Of a DNA stretch of 64,000 bases, positions 35,508-44,345 are shown piece after piece. The stretch is from Corynebacterium pseudodiphtheriticum DSM 44287 (GTDB taxonomy: Bacteria; Actinomycetota; Actinomycetes; Mycobacteriales; Mycobacteriaceae). The DNA is taken from the NCBI RefSeq assembly GCF_000688415.1, contig NZ_JIAH01000006.1:310001-374000 (forward strand), written 5' to 3'. Under the pieces are notes generated by a model. The model was not told the DNA's origin. It made no database searches and was given only the letters and a program-made list of their open reading frames with translations. Every line of letters begins with the position of its first letter. Positions within the stretch are counted from its first letter, which is position 1. A program made the translations under genes and the position numbers.

Positions 35508-35735
35508 CTATTTACGAAGTTGATGGGGAGACCCGGGCCGGTTCGCGTGCCACTCGCGCACCTCGTCCGCAAGCCATAGCCGTGTGCGGCCTAAAATCAT
35601 GGCGACGTGCTCTGGGGTGCGGTGATTGGCTGAGTAGTTACGCCACGCTGCGTAGCTCACTCCAATGTGGTCGGCGCAATCTGCGCCGGTCCACAGTTCT
35701 TGGCCAGTGTCCGCGTCAATGATCTTAGGCTGCAT
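35508..35735 (-). CDS. Excisionase-like DNA-binding protein, cassette copy 1
   Basis: The 75-aa protein starts at ATG 35735 inside the last codons of the microprotein gene, in a different frame, so translation is coupled. It reads MQPKIIDADTGQELW, then a helix-turn-helix (CADHIGVSYAAWRNYSANH) and a C-terminal wing (RTRLWLADEVREWHANRPG), the pattern of excisionase/AlpA-type regulators. It is very similar to the gene at 36307-36534 and to a fragment at 51992-52036. Confidence 0.65.
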   Translation of the reverse strand: MQPKIIDADTGQELWTGADCADHIGVSYAAWRNYSANHRTPEHVAMILGRTRLWLADEVREWHANRPGSPHQLRK

Positions 35736-35892
35736 GTTCCCGCCATTTCTGGACGAGCTGGGCGATCTCAATTGTGAGCGTAACCGCAACGGCGGCCATG
35801 ACTATCCAGAATAGTGGGGTGTTCCCTAGGGTAACTGCGATAAGTATCGCGAGCACGATTAGTGCGGTGGAAATTTTAGACATGATGTCCAT
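35725..35892 (-). CDS. Membrane microprotein, cassette copy 1 (55 aa)
   Basis: Starts at ATG 35892 (a second ATG lies three codons on) with AGAAAGGA upstream; ends at TAA 35725-35727. It is mostly one or two hydrophobic segments (ISTALIVLAILIAVTLG and LFWIVMAAVAVTLTIEIA) and ends KWREHAA. The stop overlaps the start of the DNA-binding gene. The same design recurs in copies 2 and 3, so the gene is probably real; the role is unknown. Confidence 0.55.
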   Translation of the reverse strand: MDIMSKISTALIVLAILIAVTLGNTPLFWIVMAAVAVTLTIEIAQLVQKWREHAA

Positions 35893-35932
35893 GGTGTGTC
35901 CTTTCTGGGTTGTGGTATTTTGAGGGGGTGCG

Positions 35933-35971
35933 CCCCGGGAGCTGAGTAGTAGAGATATTCAGCTCCCGGGG
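35933..35971 (-). terminator. Strong hairpin, cassette copy 1
   Basis: Arms CCCCGGGAGCTGA (35933-35945) and TCAGCTCCCGGGG (35959-35971) are a perfect 13-bp stem, 41 nt upstream of the microprotein start on the minus strand. It could end the 38-aa transcript or control the cassette as an attenuator. Confidence 0.65.
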
Positions 35972-35975
35972 GGGC

Positions 35976-36092
35976 TTAGCTATCTAGCTCCAGCTTTTTC
36001 ATCTCAATCTTGTAGTTTGAGATTACTTTTGCTGCTTCTATCGATAGCCGCAAGATGATCGCTAGGGCGATAAGCCGCACCATCGACGTCAT
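35976..36092 (-). CDS. Small membrane-associated peptide (38 aa)
   Basis: Starts at ATG 36092 with AAGGGGG upstream; ends at TAA 35976-35978, just before the 13-bp hairpin. One amphipathic/hydrophobic helix (MVRLIALAIILRLSIEAAKV) is followed by a charged tail. The size and type resemble type I toxins or signalling peptides, but there is no proof. The matching place upstream of copy 2 has only a start-less remnant. Confidence 0.4.
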   Translation of the reverse strand: MTSMVRLIALAIILRLSIEAAKVISNYKIEMKKLELDS

Positions 36093-36105
36093 CTTTCACC
36101 CCCTT

Positions 36106-36217
36106 CTCTATTTAGTTGTTGTAATGCCTTTCGACCTTACATTAATCATTCCGCCGTACTGGTACGGTATTAGTAAATTGGAATTAAATTAATTTTGTGT
36201 CGTTTTCCGGAACTCAA
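36106..36217 (-). promoter_or_regulatory. Control region copy A with CCGTAC-TG-GTACGG palindrome
   Basis: About 110 bp nearly identical to 36826-36937. It contains the exact inverted repeat CCGTACTGGTACGG (36154-36167), flanked by AT-rich sequence (TTAATCATT, GAATTAAATTAA). It probably holds the minus-strand promoter and operator of the cassette. Confidence 0.55.
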
Positions 36218-36306
36218 ACCGCTCGGTCTTAAGAATTAGGCAGGCCCACGGGGAATCGCTTCGAACCAAGCATCGCTGACAACTGGGAAACGGTTGGAGG
36301 GTAATG

Positions 36307-36534
36307 CTACCGGCGTAGCTGGGCCGGAGAGCCTGGCCGGTTTGCGTGCCAGTGCTTAATATCCTCGGCGAACCACAATGCGCTACGGCCATCGAGCATG
36401 GCCACAGGGTCGGGCGTGCGCCCATTCGCGTAGTAACTCGCCCACGTGCGAGTGGTGATGTCGCAGTGTTTGGCGCACTCTACGGCGCGCCAAAGCTCTT
36501 TCCCCGTGTCTGCGTCAATGATCTTAGGCTGCAT
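36307..36534 (-). CDS. Excisionase-like DNA-binding protein, cassette copy 2
   Basis: The 75-aa protein starts at ATG 36534, overlapping the end of the microprotein gene by 11 nt. It shares MQPKIIDADTGKELW at the start and HWHANRPGSPAQLRR at the end with copy 1, with a different middle HTH (CAKHCDITTRTWASYYANG). The variable middle with constant ends suggests changed DNA specificity after duplication. Confidence 0.65.
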   Translation of the reverse strand: MQPKIIDADTGKELWRAVECAKHCDITTRTWASYYANGRTPDPVAMLDGRSALWFAEDIKHWHANRPGSPAQLRR

Positions 36535-36658
36535 AGTTTTTCCTTTCATTCTTGTCGATGGCAATGCCGACGGCAATGAATGCAGGAATGAAGAACGCGC
36601 TTGCGCCCGCCAAGGTCATGATGGTGGCTGCAGCGGTGGAGATGAGTGTAAAACGCAT
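36524..36658 (-). CDS. Membrane microprotein, cassette copy 2 (44 aa)
   Basis: Start ATG 36658 (Met-Arg-Phe-Thr-Leu) follows GAAAGGA; an in-frame upstream start at 36706 overlaps the hairpin and is unlikely. One transmembrane stretch (LISTAAATIMTLAGASAFFI, then PAFIAVGIAI) and the end ERKNYAA. It is coupled to the DNA-binding gene exactly as in copy 1. Confidence 0.5.
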   Translation of the reverse strand: MRFTLISTAAATIMTLAGASAFFIPAFIAVGIAIDKNERKNYAA

Positions 36659-36691
36659 GATGTTCCTTTCGTGTTGTATAGTGAGGGGGTG

Positions 36692-36716
36692 CCCGGCCAT
36701 CCTCATTATGGCCGGG
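36692..36716 (-). terminator. Hairpin, cassette copy 2
   Basis: Arms CCCGGCCAT (36692-36700) and ATGGCCGGG (36708-36716), perfect 9-bp stem, 34 nt upstream of the microprotein start. The flanking GAGGGGGTG is shared with copy 1. Confidence 0.6.
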
Positions 36717-36825
36717 ACTTTTGTTAGTGGCTATTCGGCACTACTTGCGAGTGTCGAGCCGGATTAAAATCATGACAATCAAGGTGATTGTTGCAATGAT
36801 GTCTGTGTAATTGACATTCTCAGCT

Positions 36826-36937
36826 CTTCTATTTAGTTGTTGTAATGCCGTTTCGCCTTATGTTAATCACTTTACCGTACTGGTACGGCATTAGTAAACT
36901 TGAATTAAATTAAATTTATGTCGTTTTCCGGCACTCA
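36826..36937 (-). promoter_or_regulatory. Control region copy B with the same palindrome
   Basis: Repeats copy A (36106-36217) with few changes, including the exact CCGTACTGGTACGG (36875-36888). Between it and the hairpin of copy 2 only a start-less peptide remnant is seen. The stretch 36938-37185 to its right holds no gene I can support. Confidence 0.55.
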
Positions 36938-37185
36938 AAACACATTCAAAACAACCCCTGGCTGCTATCAGGTCGGGAGTTGATTTTATGCCAAAAGGCA
37001 GGCGGAAATGAAGGATTATTACCAGGTACTACCTGTTAAAATCTGGCTACTGCTAAAATCCGTATTTCCTTTTGTCGCATATCTCTAATTCAACGACCCA
37101 CTCAATTATCTGGTCGAACGCAGCCTGGCGTGTGGGAGTGACCAGGTCTTGTCAGATGAATAATGGCGCATCGAATTCCGAAATG

Positions 37186-37512
37186 TCATGCGGCTAGTCG
37201 CTTGCTTAACTCGGTTGCGCGCGATTCCACAGCGTCAATCGGCAGATATTGCACTCGCGAAGCATCCCAAATTTCCTGCGCGCGCTTCAAGGTATCAGAT
37301 TGCCTGTTACTCTGAGGTTCATAGTAGAAGGCTACGATGTCTGTATCGTTGTCGATTTCGACTCGCGAATTTGCAAATTCTAACTGTGAACTCGTGTTTC
37401 GCATTTTCTCGATTTTTAGTGACCAGGCTTCCACATTTGCGAAACGAGTATTCGGACTCGCAGTCGCGAAGTTGAATGCTTCGTTGAGTTCAAGCACTGT
37501 GTCTTCTCTCAT
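37186..37512 (-). CDS. Hypothetical protein (108 aa)
   Basis: The first ATG is at 37512 (Met-Arg-Glu-Asp-Thr); a TTG start at 37533 would add seven residues. The product is acidic in the middle (SRVEIDNDTDIVAFYYEP) and ends in a helix (VESRATELSKRLAA). No family is recognised. It could be the C-terminal part of a larger island gene. It is transcribed away from the restriction operon. Confidence 0.4.
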   Translation of the reverse strand: MREDTVLELNEAFNFATASPNTRFANVEAWSLKIEKMRNTSSQLEFANSRVEIDNDTDIVAFYYEPQSNRQSDTLKRAQEIWDASRVQYLPIDAVESRATELSKRLAA

Positions 37513-37654
37513 GACTGCGCAGTTTGGCGTCAATTGATATTGCGCAAGGATAAGAGTCGAATCAGTTTTTATTGCAGTGCGAACAAGTGGCTGATTTTGA
37601 TAAGCCTTTTGATTTTAGCCCGCAGATTGCGCACATCATTTGCTGGTTGGTTCC

Positions 37655-37878
37655 TTGCGGGGGGTTCTATCAGCTAGATTCAAGCCAATATGGAAACTCC
37701 TGATCGGCCGAGGTCTGACCAAAGAAGTCTTGCGCGTAGCCACCGGTCTGTCTGATGCCATCATCGCCAAGATGGGCGGGACGGCAATGTCATAACCAAC
37801 GTCCTTGCACGAATATGTACGGCAATAGTGGTTGATATAGTGGGCATCTGTGAAGCTACCGAGGAGCCAACGAAATGA
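37655..37878 (+). pseudogene. XRE-type regulator upstream of mod, frameshifted
   Basis: The frame KPIWKLLIGRGLTKEVLRVA, then TGLSDAIIAKM, is the start of a small Cro/cI-type regulator often seen before restriction and defence genes. A missing base near 37780 sends the current frame to a stop (37794-37796); the other frame continues GRDGNVITNVLARICTAIVV to a TGA that overlaps the mod start as ATGA. No good start codon is seen. It was probably the controller of the operon and is now broken. Confidence 0.6.
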
Positions 37879-39743
37879 TCAGACACACTAGCGAACACAA
37901 CGAAACTGTTAAGCCTAACGACTATGAAATCGAACGGATCCGATCTTTACTACCTGAGTACTTCGACGGTGACGGCAACTTCAAGATTGATCGACTTCAA
38001 CAGGCGTTCCAAGACGGAGACGTTGATCTCACTCGTGAAGGATATGAGCTGAATTTTCTTGGCAAATCTTATGCGAAGTACCTCACGTCTACAAAGACCG
38101 AAACGGTGGTTGTGCCAGACCTTGGGCACAACTCGAAGCCTATAAATGCGGATTCCGAGAATCTTTACATTGTCGGTGACAATCTCGATGCACTTAAACA
38201 CCTGATCGGCTCCTACGCAGGGAAAGTGAAGTGCATCTACATCGACCCCCCCTACAACACTGGCTCAGACGGATTCGTCTACAACGACGATTTCAGCTTC
38301 ACCGCGCCACAGCTAGTTGAGAAAGTCGGACTCACCGAAGATGAAGCAGAGCGAGTTCTCGATTTGCGTGGCAAGTCCTCACACTCCGCATGGCTCACTT
38401 TCATGTACCCACGCCTGCAACTTGCAAAAGAACTCCTAGCTGACGATGGCGTAATCTTTATCAGTATTGACGATAACGAACAGGCTAACCTTAGGCTTTT
38501 GTGTGATGAGGTCTTTGGTGAACAAAACTTTGTCGCAGGATTTGTTGTCGTTCGTTCCGAAGGCGGAGGTCTGGCCAAGCAGGCAGTGATTGGTCATGAT
38601 TATCTACCGGCCTATTGCAAGAATGTCGACGCCTTTGTTCCACTAGGTCGGCCTAAAGATATACGCGGTCAAGTTATCTCTAAAGGAGGAGAGGACTACT
38701 GGGTTGAAACTGACTGGCTTAGAAAGGAGTTTGGAAAGTACGGAACCTGCCCTTATGAAGAGATTGCCGAAATTCTCGGCGAACAAAAGCTTCACGAAGT
38801 TAATCAAGAACTAGAGAGCGGGAACTATGTTCTTGTTCCGAAGGGCGGCTACCATCTTGTAGGTAGATTAAGGAAGATTTCCGAGGATACCTCTAAGTTT
38901 TACACAGTCCTAAAGAAGTTCGATGGTGACGGGTACGCGAAATATCTTAATAAACTCGGAGTGAATGACCTTGATAGGTTGAATCTAGCCGCCGACTTCA
39001 GTTTCCCCAAGCCTGTGGAATTGGTGCGGCAAGCAATTGAAGGCGCAACGATTCGGACAAAAAGCGAGCAGGACATTGTGCTCGACTTCTTTTCGGGTTC
39101 CGCTACTACGGCTGAGGCTCTAATGCGCCAGAACGCCAAGGACTCTGGGAATCGGCGGTGGATACTCGTGCAGCTACCTGAAGTTTTAGAACCGACGGCG
39201 CATGCTTATAAGACTGGTTTTCGCAAGATTGATGAAATTGGGCGTGAGCGCGTTGCGCGCGCGGCGGCGAAGATAAAGAAAGAAACTGGCGCAGATATCG
39301 ATTACGGCTTCAAGCTTTACAGGCTGAACGAACCCTCTGGTGGGGTTCTTGACGATCTGTTGACGTTTGATCCAGAGCAGGACGACACGTTGCTGGCTGC
39401 CGATTACGTTTCAAAGTTCGATCTGAACGGTACGCCTGGCCATGACACGGTGTTGGCGACGTGGCTGGTGGAGGACGGTCACGGTTTGACCACTCACACG
39501 CAGAAGGTCGCCTTGGCTGGCTACAAGTTGGATGTGTGTGGTGATTCTGCTTATATCATTTCGCCAGGTTTAACGAGTGATGATGTGGTGGAGCTTGTTC
39601 GCCTGCTTGAGAACGGGGATCTTGCGGTTTCTCGTGTTGTGGTGTTCGGGTACTCGGTCACGTTTGGTGTGATGCACGAGTTGAAGAAGAATCTCTCGGT
39701 GCTGAAATCTGGTCGTACCGTGTCTGTGATTGAGAGGCTGTAA
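37875..39743 (+). CDS. mod: Type III restriction-modification methyltransferase (Mod)
   Basis: The 622-aa protein is an N6-adenine methyltransferase of the beta class: catalytic motif IV IYIDPPYNTGSDGFVYNDDF at about residues 121-140, then the recognition region, then the SAM-binding motif I DFFSGSATTAEALMRQN at about residue 405. The start ATG overlaps the broken regulator. Mod sets sequence specificity and works alone as methylase or with Res as nuclease. The neighbouring res begins 4 nt downstream. Confidence 0.92.
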   Translation: MIRHTSEHNETVKPNDYEIERIRSLLPEYFDGDGNFKIDRLQQAFQDGDVDLTREGYELNFLGKSYAKYLTSTKTETVVVPDLGHNSKPINADSENLYIVGDNLDALKHLIGSYAGKVKCIYIDPPYNTGSDGFVYNDDFSFTAPQLVEKVGLTEDEAERVLDLRGKSSHSAWLTFMYPRLQLAKELLADDGVIFISIDDNEQANLRLLCDEVFGEQNFVAGFVVVRSEGGGLAKQAVIGHDYLPAYCKNVDAFVPLGRPKDIRGQVISKGGEDYWVETDWLRKEFGKYGTCPYEEIAEILGEQKLHEVNQELESGNYVLVPKGGYHLVGRLRKISEDTSKFYTVLKKFDGDGYAKYLNKLGVNDLDRLNLAADFSFPKPVELVRQAIEGATIRTKSEQDIVLDFFSGSATTAEALMRQNAKDSGNRRWILVQLPEVLEPTAHAYKTGFRKIDEIGRERVARAAAKIKKETGADIDYGFKLYRLNEPSGGVLDDLLTFDPEQDDTLLAADYVSKFDLNGTPGHDTVLATWLVEDGHGLTTHTQKVALAGYKLDVCGDSAYIISPGLTSDDVVELVRLLENGDLAVSRVVVFGYSVTFGVMHELKKNLSVLKSGRTVSVIERL

Positions 39744-39747
39744 GGCG

Positions 39748-42714
39748 ATGCAGATCAGGCTACAGACCCTTGAGCACCAACAGCGGGCGCTGACGGCGAT
39801 TACCCGTGTTTTTCATGGCGTGGATTTTGATTCTGGCGGGTTGATGGAGGCCAACCCGGTCTTTGATCTGGCTGATCCGCAGTTGGCTCATAACATTTCT
39901 GAGTTGCAGAACGGTGCGGTTGAGGGTGTACCTGCAATTCCAGGTGCTTGGCGGGGCCGGGTGGATGATGGTGTGCTCGGTATCGACGTGAAAATGGAGA
40001 CCGGCACGGGTAAGACGCTGGTCTACACACAGATGATGTACGAACTCAACAGGATTTATGGGTTTACCAAGTTCATCGTTCTGGTGCCGTCGACAGCGAT
40101 CAAGCAGGGCACCAGGTCATTCGTTACGTCCGATTATGCGCGTAGCTATTTCGATGACACCTATGGTGGCAGCATCAAGCTGGATCTGGATGTTCTTGAT
40201 CCACAGAAGCGGTCAAAGGGGCGGAAGTTCTTTCCTAGCGCGGTGGCGAATTTCATGTCGACATCTCGGCTAACCAAGGGCCGTGTGCATGCGTTGTTGA
40301 TGACTGATGGCATGTTGCGCTCGGCAGCGACGATGGGTGCTATCTATGACCAGACCGTATTGGGGATGTCGAGCCAGCCGTATGAGGCGTTGGCAGCGAC
40401 TCGTCCGGTCGTGATTATTGATGAGCCACATCGGTTCCGCCGTGAGAATAAGGCCTACCAGACGATCATCGACCAGATTCAACCCCAAGCCGTGATCAGG
40501 TTTGGTGCGACCTTCCCGAAAGACGATAAGACCAGTCACATTGATTACAACAATCTGGTGTTCAACCTCGGTGCGGTCGAGGCGTTCAACGAACAACTCG
40601 TCAAAGGCGTAGCTGTGCAGTACCCGGAGGATGATGGTCAAGACTCCACGAGATTAAAGTTGACAAGTTTGTCGGCTCGGAAACCGAAGCAGGCAACGTT
40701 TACCAACCTTGACACTTCTAAGACCTTGACGGTGGGGTTGGGTGGCTCGTTGGCTGAGGCAGATGGAGCGTTCGCTGGCATCACGATTGAGGCGGTCGGC
40801 AAGACGGAGAACCCGGCGATTAAGTCTGGGGTGAGCCTGTCCAACGGCCAGATCCTTGGCAAGGGCGACACCGTGGTGGCTGGAGTGTACTCCCAGACCT
40901 ATCAAGAGCTGATGATCGCTCGTGCGCTGGATAACCACTTCGAGACGGAGTGGGAGAACTTCCGGCGCGCTACCCGTGTGAAAACCTTGACACTGTTTTT
41001 CATTGATTCGATCGAGTCCTACCGTGGCGAGGATGGTCGAGGCCACTTACGCGTCCGGTTTGAGGAACTGCTGGCTGCGAAGCTCAAGGAGGTTATCGCC
41101 GAACACGCCGACAAGACCTCACAGGCAGCCAAAGACTATGTCGCATACTTGAAGAATTCGCTGGCTGATGTATCGGCAACAAACGGTGGTTATTTCTCTG
41201 CTGATAATGCGTCCACCGATGAGGCGATCCAGGCCGAGGTGGACCTGATTCTTCGCGATAAGCAATCGATGCTGTCATTCACGAGAGCGGATGGGTCGCC
41301 GAACACGATGCGGTTTGTGTTCTCGAAGTGGACGCTGCGTGAGGGCTGGGATAACCCCAATGTCTTCCAGATCGTGAAACTACGCTCGTCGGGATCGGAA
41401 ATCTCGAAACTCCAAGAGGTCGGGCGCGGGCTGCGCCTTCCCGTTGATGTCAGTGGTAGCCGTTTGTCAGATGAGGACTTCCGGCTGACCTACCTCATCG
41501 ATTACACTGAGGAATCCTTCGCCAACAGTCTTGTGACTGAAATCAACTCAGACATCGGCGGCCATACACCGTCGGTTAAGGAGTTGCTGCCGCGTGTGGC
41601 TGCCCAGCTAGGTAGGGACGAGACTGAGTTGTTCATTGAACTGCTCCAAAAGGGCCTGGTTGATAGCGACAAGAACTTGATCGAAGGCAAAGCCGAGGCG
41701 CTCTTTGAGCTGTATCCGCAATTCGCAGAAGGCAAGCTCAAACCCGGCAAGGTTGTCACCGACGAAAAGAAAGCCCGAGTCGGCATCCGTAAGGAGCGTT
41801 ACTCCGAACTCAAGCAACTATGGGAGGCAGTCAACGCCAAGTACTACCTCAAACTCGATGACCTCACACCAGCCGAAATCAGTACCTGCATCGATGAGAT
41901 CCTGGACGAGGGCATCTACAAGGCACAAACCGGTAGGTTCACCCAAGACCTGCTCACGACCGGCGCGGACGGGGTGCTGACGACCATCTCGTCGACGAAG
42001 GAAACCTACGCCGTTGACGGGTCGATACCCTATGGACAGTGGCTGAGACTGGCCTACACCCAAACCTATCTCCCCATCAGCGAGATCCACGCTGGCTTGG
42101 TGCGACATAACGCAAAGAAGAAGCTTCCTAGCGATTTCTTCAACAAGTCCACACTGGGTGAGTTTGCTGCGCAGTTCCATGGCTGGATGCAGCGCGAATA
42201 TGTCAAACGGTTCTCCTACACCCGTATCGACGGGCCGCTGGGGGCCACCGCGCTGACCGACCCTGATGGGCAACCGCTGAAGACGATTGCGCAAGGAAAC
42301 GTCGGTGTCTACCGCGACACCACCTCCGAGGTGTCAGAGAAGTTCCTCTACGATGCGTTCGTCTACGACTCCCCGAAGGAACAGACCACGATGCGTGACT
42401 CTGTTCTCGACGAGGTCGTTGTCTACGGCAAAATCCCACGCCGATCGATCCAAGTGCCGGTTTATTTTGGTGGGACCACCAGCCCGGACTTCATGTACGT
42501 GCTAAAAACTGCTGATGGCAAAATGTCGCTGAACTTCATCGTCGAGACTAAGGACGTTGATTCCAAGGCTGACTTGCGAGGAACCGAGGAACTACGCATC
42601 AAGGCCGCTCGGAAGTTCTTCGAGTCGATCAGCGATGGGAACGTCTCTGTCCACTTCGCCCCGCAACTCAAACGCGACGACATCGTGACCATGATCAAAC
42701 AAGTGGTGGCCTAA
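39748..42714 (+). CDS. res: Type III restriction enzyme (Res) helicase-nuclease
   Basis: Start ATG 39748 (Met-Gln-Ile-Arg-Leu) lies 4 nt after mod. The 988-aa protein has an SF2 motor: Walker A KMETGTGKTLVYTQMMYEL (about residues 80-98), IIDEPHRFRRENKAYQ as DEAD-type motif II, and EVGRGLRLPVD as motif VI. Near the C-terminus a PD-(D/E)xK nuclease is visible (TTSPDFMYVL, then NFIVETKDVD, about residues 910-935). With Mod it cuts unmethylated DNA. Its stop overlaps the next start by one base (TAATG). Confidence 0.92.
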   Translation: MQIRLQTLEHQQRALTAITRVFHGVDFDSGGLMEANPVFDLADPQLAHNISELQNGAVEGVPAIPGAWRGRVDDGVLGIDVKMETGTGKTLVYTQMMYELNRIYGFTKFIVLVPSTAIKQGTRSFVTSDYARSYFDDTYGGSIKLDLDVLDPQKRSKGRKFFPSAVANFMSTSRLTKGRVHALLMTDGMLRSAATMGAIYDQTVLGMSSQPYEALAATRPVVIIDEPHRFRRENKAYQTIIDQIQPQAVIRFGATFPKDDKTSHIDYNNLVFNLGAVEAFNEQLVKGVAVQYPEDDGQDSTRLKLTSLSARKPKQATFTNLDTSKTLTVGLGGSLAEADGAFAGITIEAVGKTENPAIKSGVSLSNGQILGKGDTVVAGVYSQTYQELMIARALDNHFETEWENFRRATRVKTLTLFFIDSIESYRGEDGRGHLRVRFEELLAAKLKEVIAEHADKTSQAAKDYVAYLKNSLADVSATNGGYFSADNASTDEAIQAEVDLILRDKQSMLSFTRADGSPNTMRFVFSKWTLREGWDNPNVFQIVKLRSSGSEISKLQEVGRGLRLPVDVSGSRLSDEDFRLTYLIDYTEESFANSLVTEINSDIGGHTPSVKELLPRVAAQLGRDETELFIELLQKGLVDSDKNLIEGKAEALFELYPQFAEGKLKPGKVVTDEKKARVGIRKERYSELKQLWEAVNAKYYLKLDDLTPAEISTCIDEILDEGIYKAQTGRFTQDLLTTGADGVLTTISSTKETYAVDGSIPYGQWLRLAYTQTYLPISEIHAGLVRHNAKKKLPSDFFNKSTLGEFAAQFHGWMQREYVKRFSYTRIDGPLGATALTDPDGQPLKTIAQGNVGVYRDTTSEVSEKFLYDAFVYDSPKEQTTMRDSVLDEVVVYGKIPRRSIQVPVYFGGTTSPDFMYVLKTADGKMSLNFIVETKDVDSKADLRGTEELRIKAARKFFESISDGNVSVHFAPQLKRDDIVTMIKQVVA

Positions 42715-44345
42715 TGACTCCAGTAATCACGAAAGTGCAGATTCGAGGATATCGAAGGTTCAAGGACTTTACGTTTGAACCTGAGGTGGGAACCAACATT
42801 ATCGTCGGTGGAAATGAGGCGGGTAAATCAACGCTTTTGGAAGCAATGACGTTAGCCTTAGCCGGGCGAGTCAACGGGGTTCGCGCGGCAGATTACCTGA
42901 ATCCTTATTGGTTTAACCACACCATGGTTCACGACTTTTTCGAGAAACCGCCCAGCGAACGCAGTCACCGCGATGCACCAACGTTTCGCATTGACGTCTA
43001 CCTGGATGTCGAAAGCGGTGAGCTGGAAAAACTCCGAGGTGTCAATAATATGGAGAACGCGGACTCGGTTGGCCTGTCCATCTGGGCACACCCTGACCCG
43101 GAATACACGCAGGAGCTAAATGAGTACTTCCAGCAAGAAGACTGCCCTGAAGTTCTCCCAGTCGAGTATTACATGGTTGAATGGCTGAACTTTGGTGGAC
43201 ATCCAGTGCTGCGACGCCCCAAGGAACTCGGCACCTCGTTGATCGATAGTCGAACAATCCGCTCAGAGCGTGGCGTTGAATACTACACGCGACAAATCTT
43301 AGAAACTCGTCTCGACCCGAAAGACCGCAGCCGTGTCTCTGTTGATTATCGCAAGCTCCGCGCAACCCTTGGCCGCGAGGTTCTGTGCGACCTCAACGAG
43401 GAACTTGCCGAAGAGAATCAGTCGATCCCAGGAGCAGTGGTGGGGGTACAGATCGATCAGTCTCGCTCAGCCTCATGGGAAGCCACGCTCATCCCCGATG
43501 TCGATGACGTTCCGTTGTCGATGGCTGGGCAGGGAAATCAGGCGGTGGCCAAAACCATCCTCGCAATGGGGCGAAATGCGGACACCAGCAGCCTCGTTTT
43601 CATCGAAGAACCAGAGAACCACCTCAGCTACACCCGAATGCGGCAGCTTATTTCCTACATTGAACGCTCTGCTCAAAACCGGCAAGTGTTCATCACAACG
43701 CATAGCTCTTATATCCTCAACCGACTCGGACTTGATCAAGTGACCCTGCTCAGCAACGGGACGCCCGCACGGTTCAACAAGCTGAAAAATGACACGATCC
43801 GGTACTTCCAGAAGCTCTCCGGATTCGACACCCTCCGACTCATCCTGGCTGACACGATCGTGGTCGTAGAGGGGCCCTCCGATGAGATTGTCTTCACCAG
43901 GTTTTTCACCGACAGGTTTGGCCGTGAACCATTGGACTGTGGCGTAGACGTGATGTCCATCAATGGCGTGTCATTCGAACGATGCTTTGAACTGGCAACT
44001 CTGTTGGGCCGCTCTCTATTCGCTATCCGGGACAACGACGGTTATACCCCAGAGCATTGGCAAGAAAAAATGAGATCCTACCTCCAGGAAGGACAGAGAA
44101 TCCTGTCCATTGGCGATCCGGATCTGGGAAACACGTTAGAGCCCCAGATTGAAAGTGCAAACACGAACGAGTCTCTGCAACTCGTGTTCCCTAAAGCAAA
44201 AGTGCCTCCGTTTGCTGCTTGGATGCAGAAGAATAAGACGGATGCGGCCCTAGCCATCGCCGCATCAGAGCACACCCTGAATCCACCGCCATACATCCAG
44301 GACGTATTGGATGCCCTCGAGAGAAGAATCGGCTCAGAGTCATGA
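42714..44345 (+). CDS. gajA: OLD-family ATPase/TOPRIM nuclease (GajA-like)
   Basis: The 543-aa protein has an ABC-type ATPase (Walker A VGGNEAGKSTLLEA at residues 31-44; Walker B LVFIEEPENHLSY near 295; HSSYILNRL near 325) and a C-terminal TOPRIM domain (TIVVVEGPSDEIVFTRFF near 380 and FAIRDNDGYTP near 437) that carries the metal-binding acidic residues. This layout is the overcoming-lysogenization-defect (OLD) family. With a UvrD-type helicase next door it matches class 2 OLD/Gabija, where GajA is a DNA nuclease. The 1-nt overlap with res implies coupling to restriction. Confidence 0.78.
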   Translation: MTPVITKVQIRGYRRFKDFTFEPEVGTNIIVGGNEAGKSTLLEAMTLALAGRVNGVRAADYLNPYWFNHTMVHDFFEKPPSERSHRDAPTFRIDVYLDVESGELEKLRGVNNMENADSVGLSIWAHPDPEYTQELNEYFQQEDCPEVLPVEYYMVEWLNFGGHPVLRRPKELGTSLIDSRTIRSERGVEYYTRQILETRLDPKDRSRVSVDYRKLRATLGREVLCDLNEELAEENQSIPGAVVGVQIDQSRSASWEATLIPDVDDVPLSMAGQGNQAVAKTILAMGRNADTSSLVFIEEPENHLSYTRMRQLISYIERSAQNRQVFITTHSSYILNRLGLDQVTLLSNGTPARFNKLKNDTIRYFQKLSGFDTLRLILADTIVVVEGPSDEIVFTRFFTDRFGREPLDCGVDVMSINGVSFERCFELATLLGRSLFAIRDNDGYTPEHWQEKMRSYLQEGQRILSIGDPDLGNTLEPQIESANTNESLQLVFPKAKVPPFAAWMQKNKTDAALAIAASEHTLNPPPYIQDVLDALERRIGSES

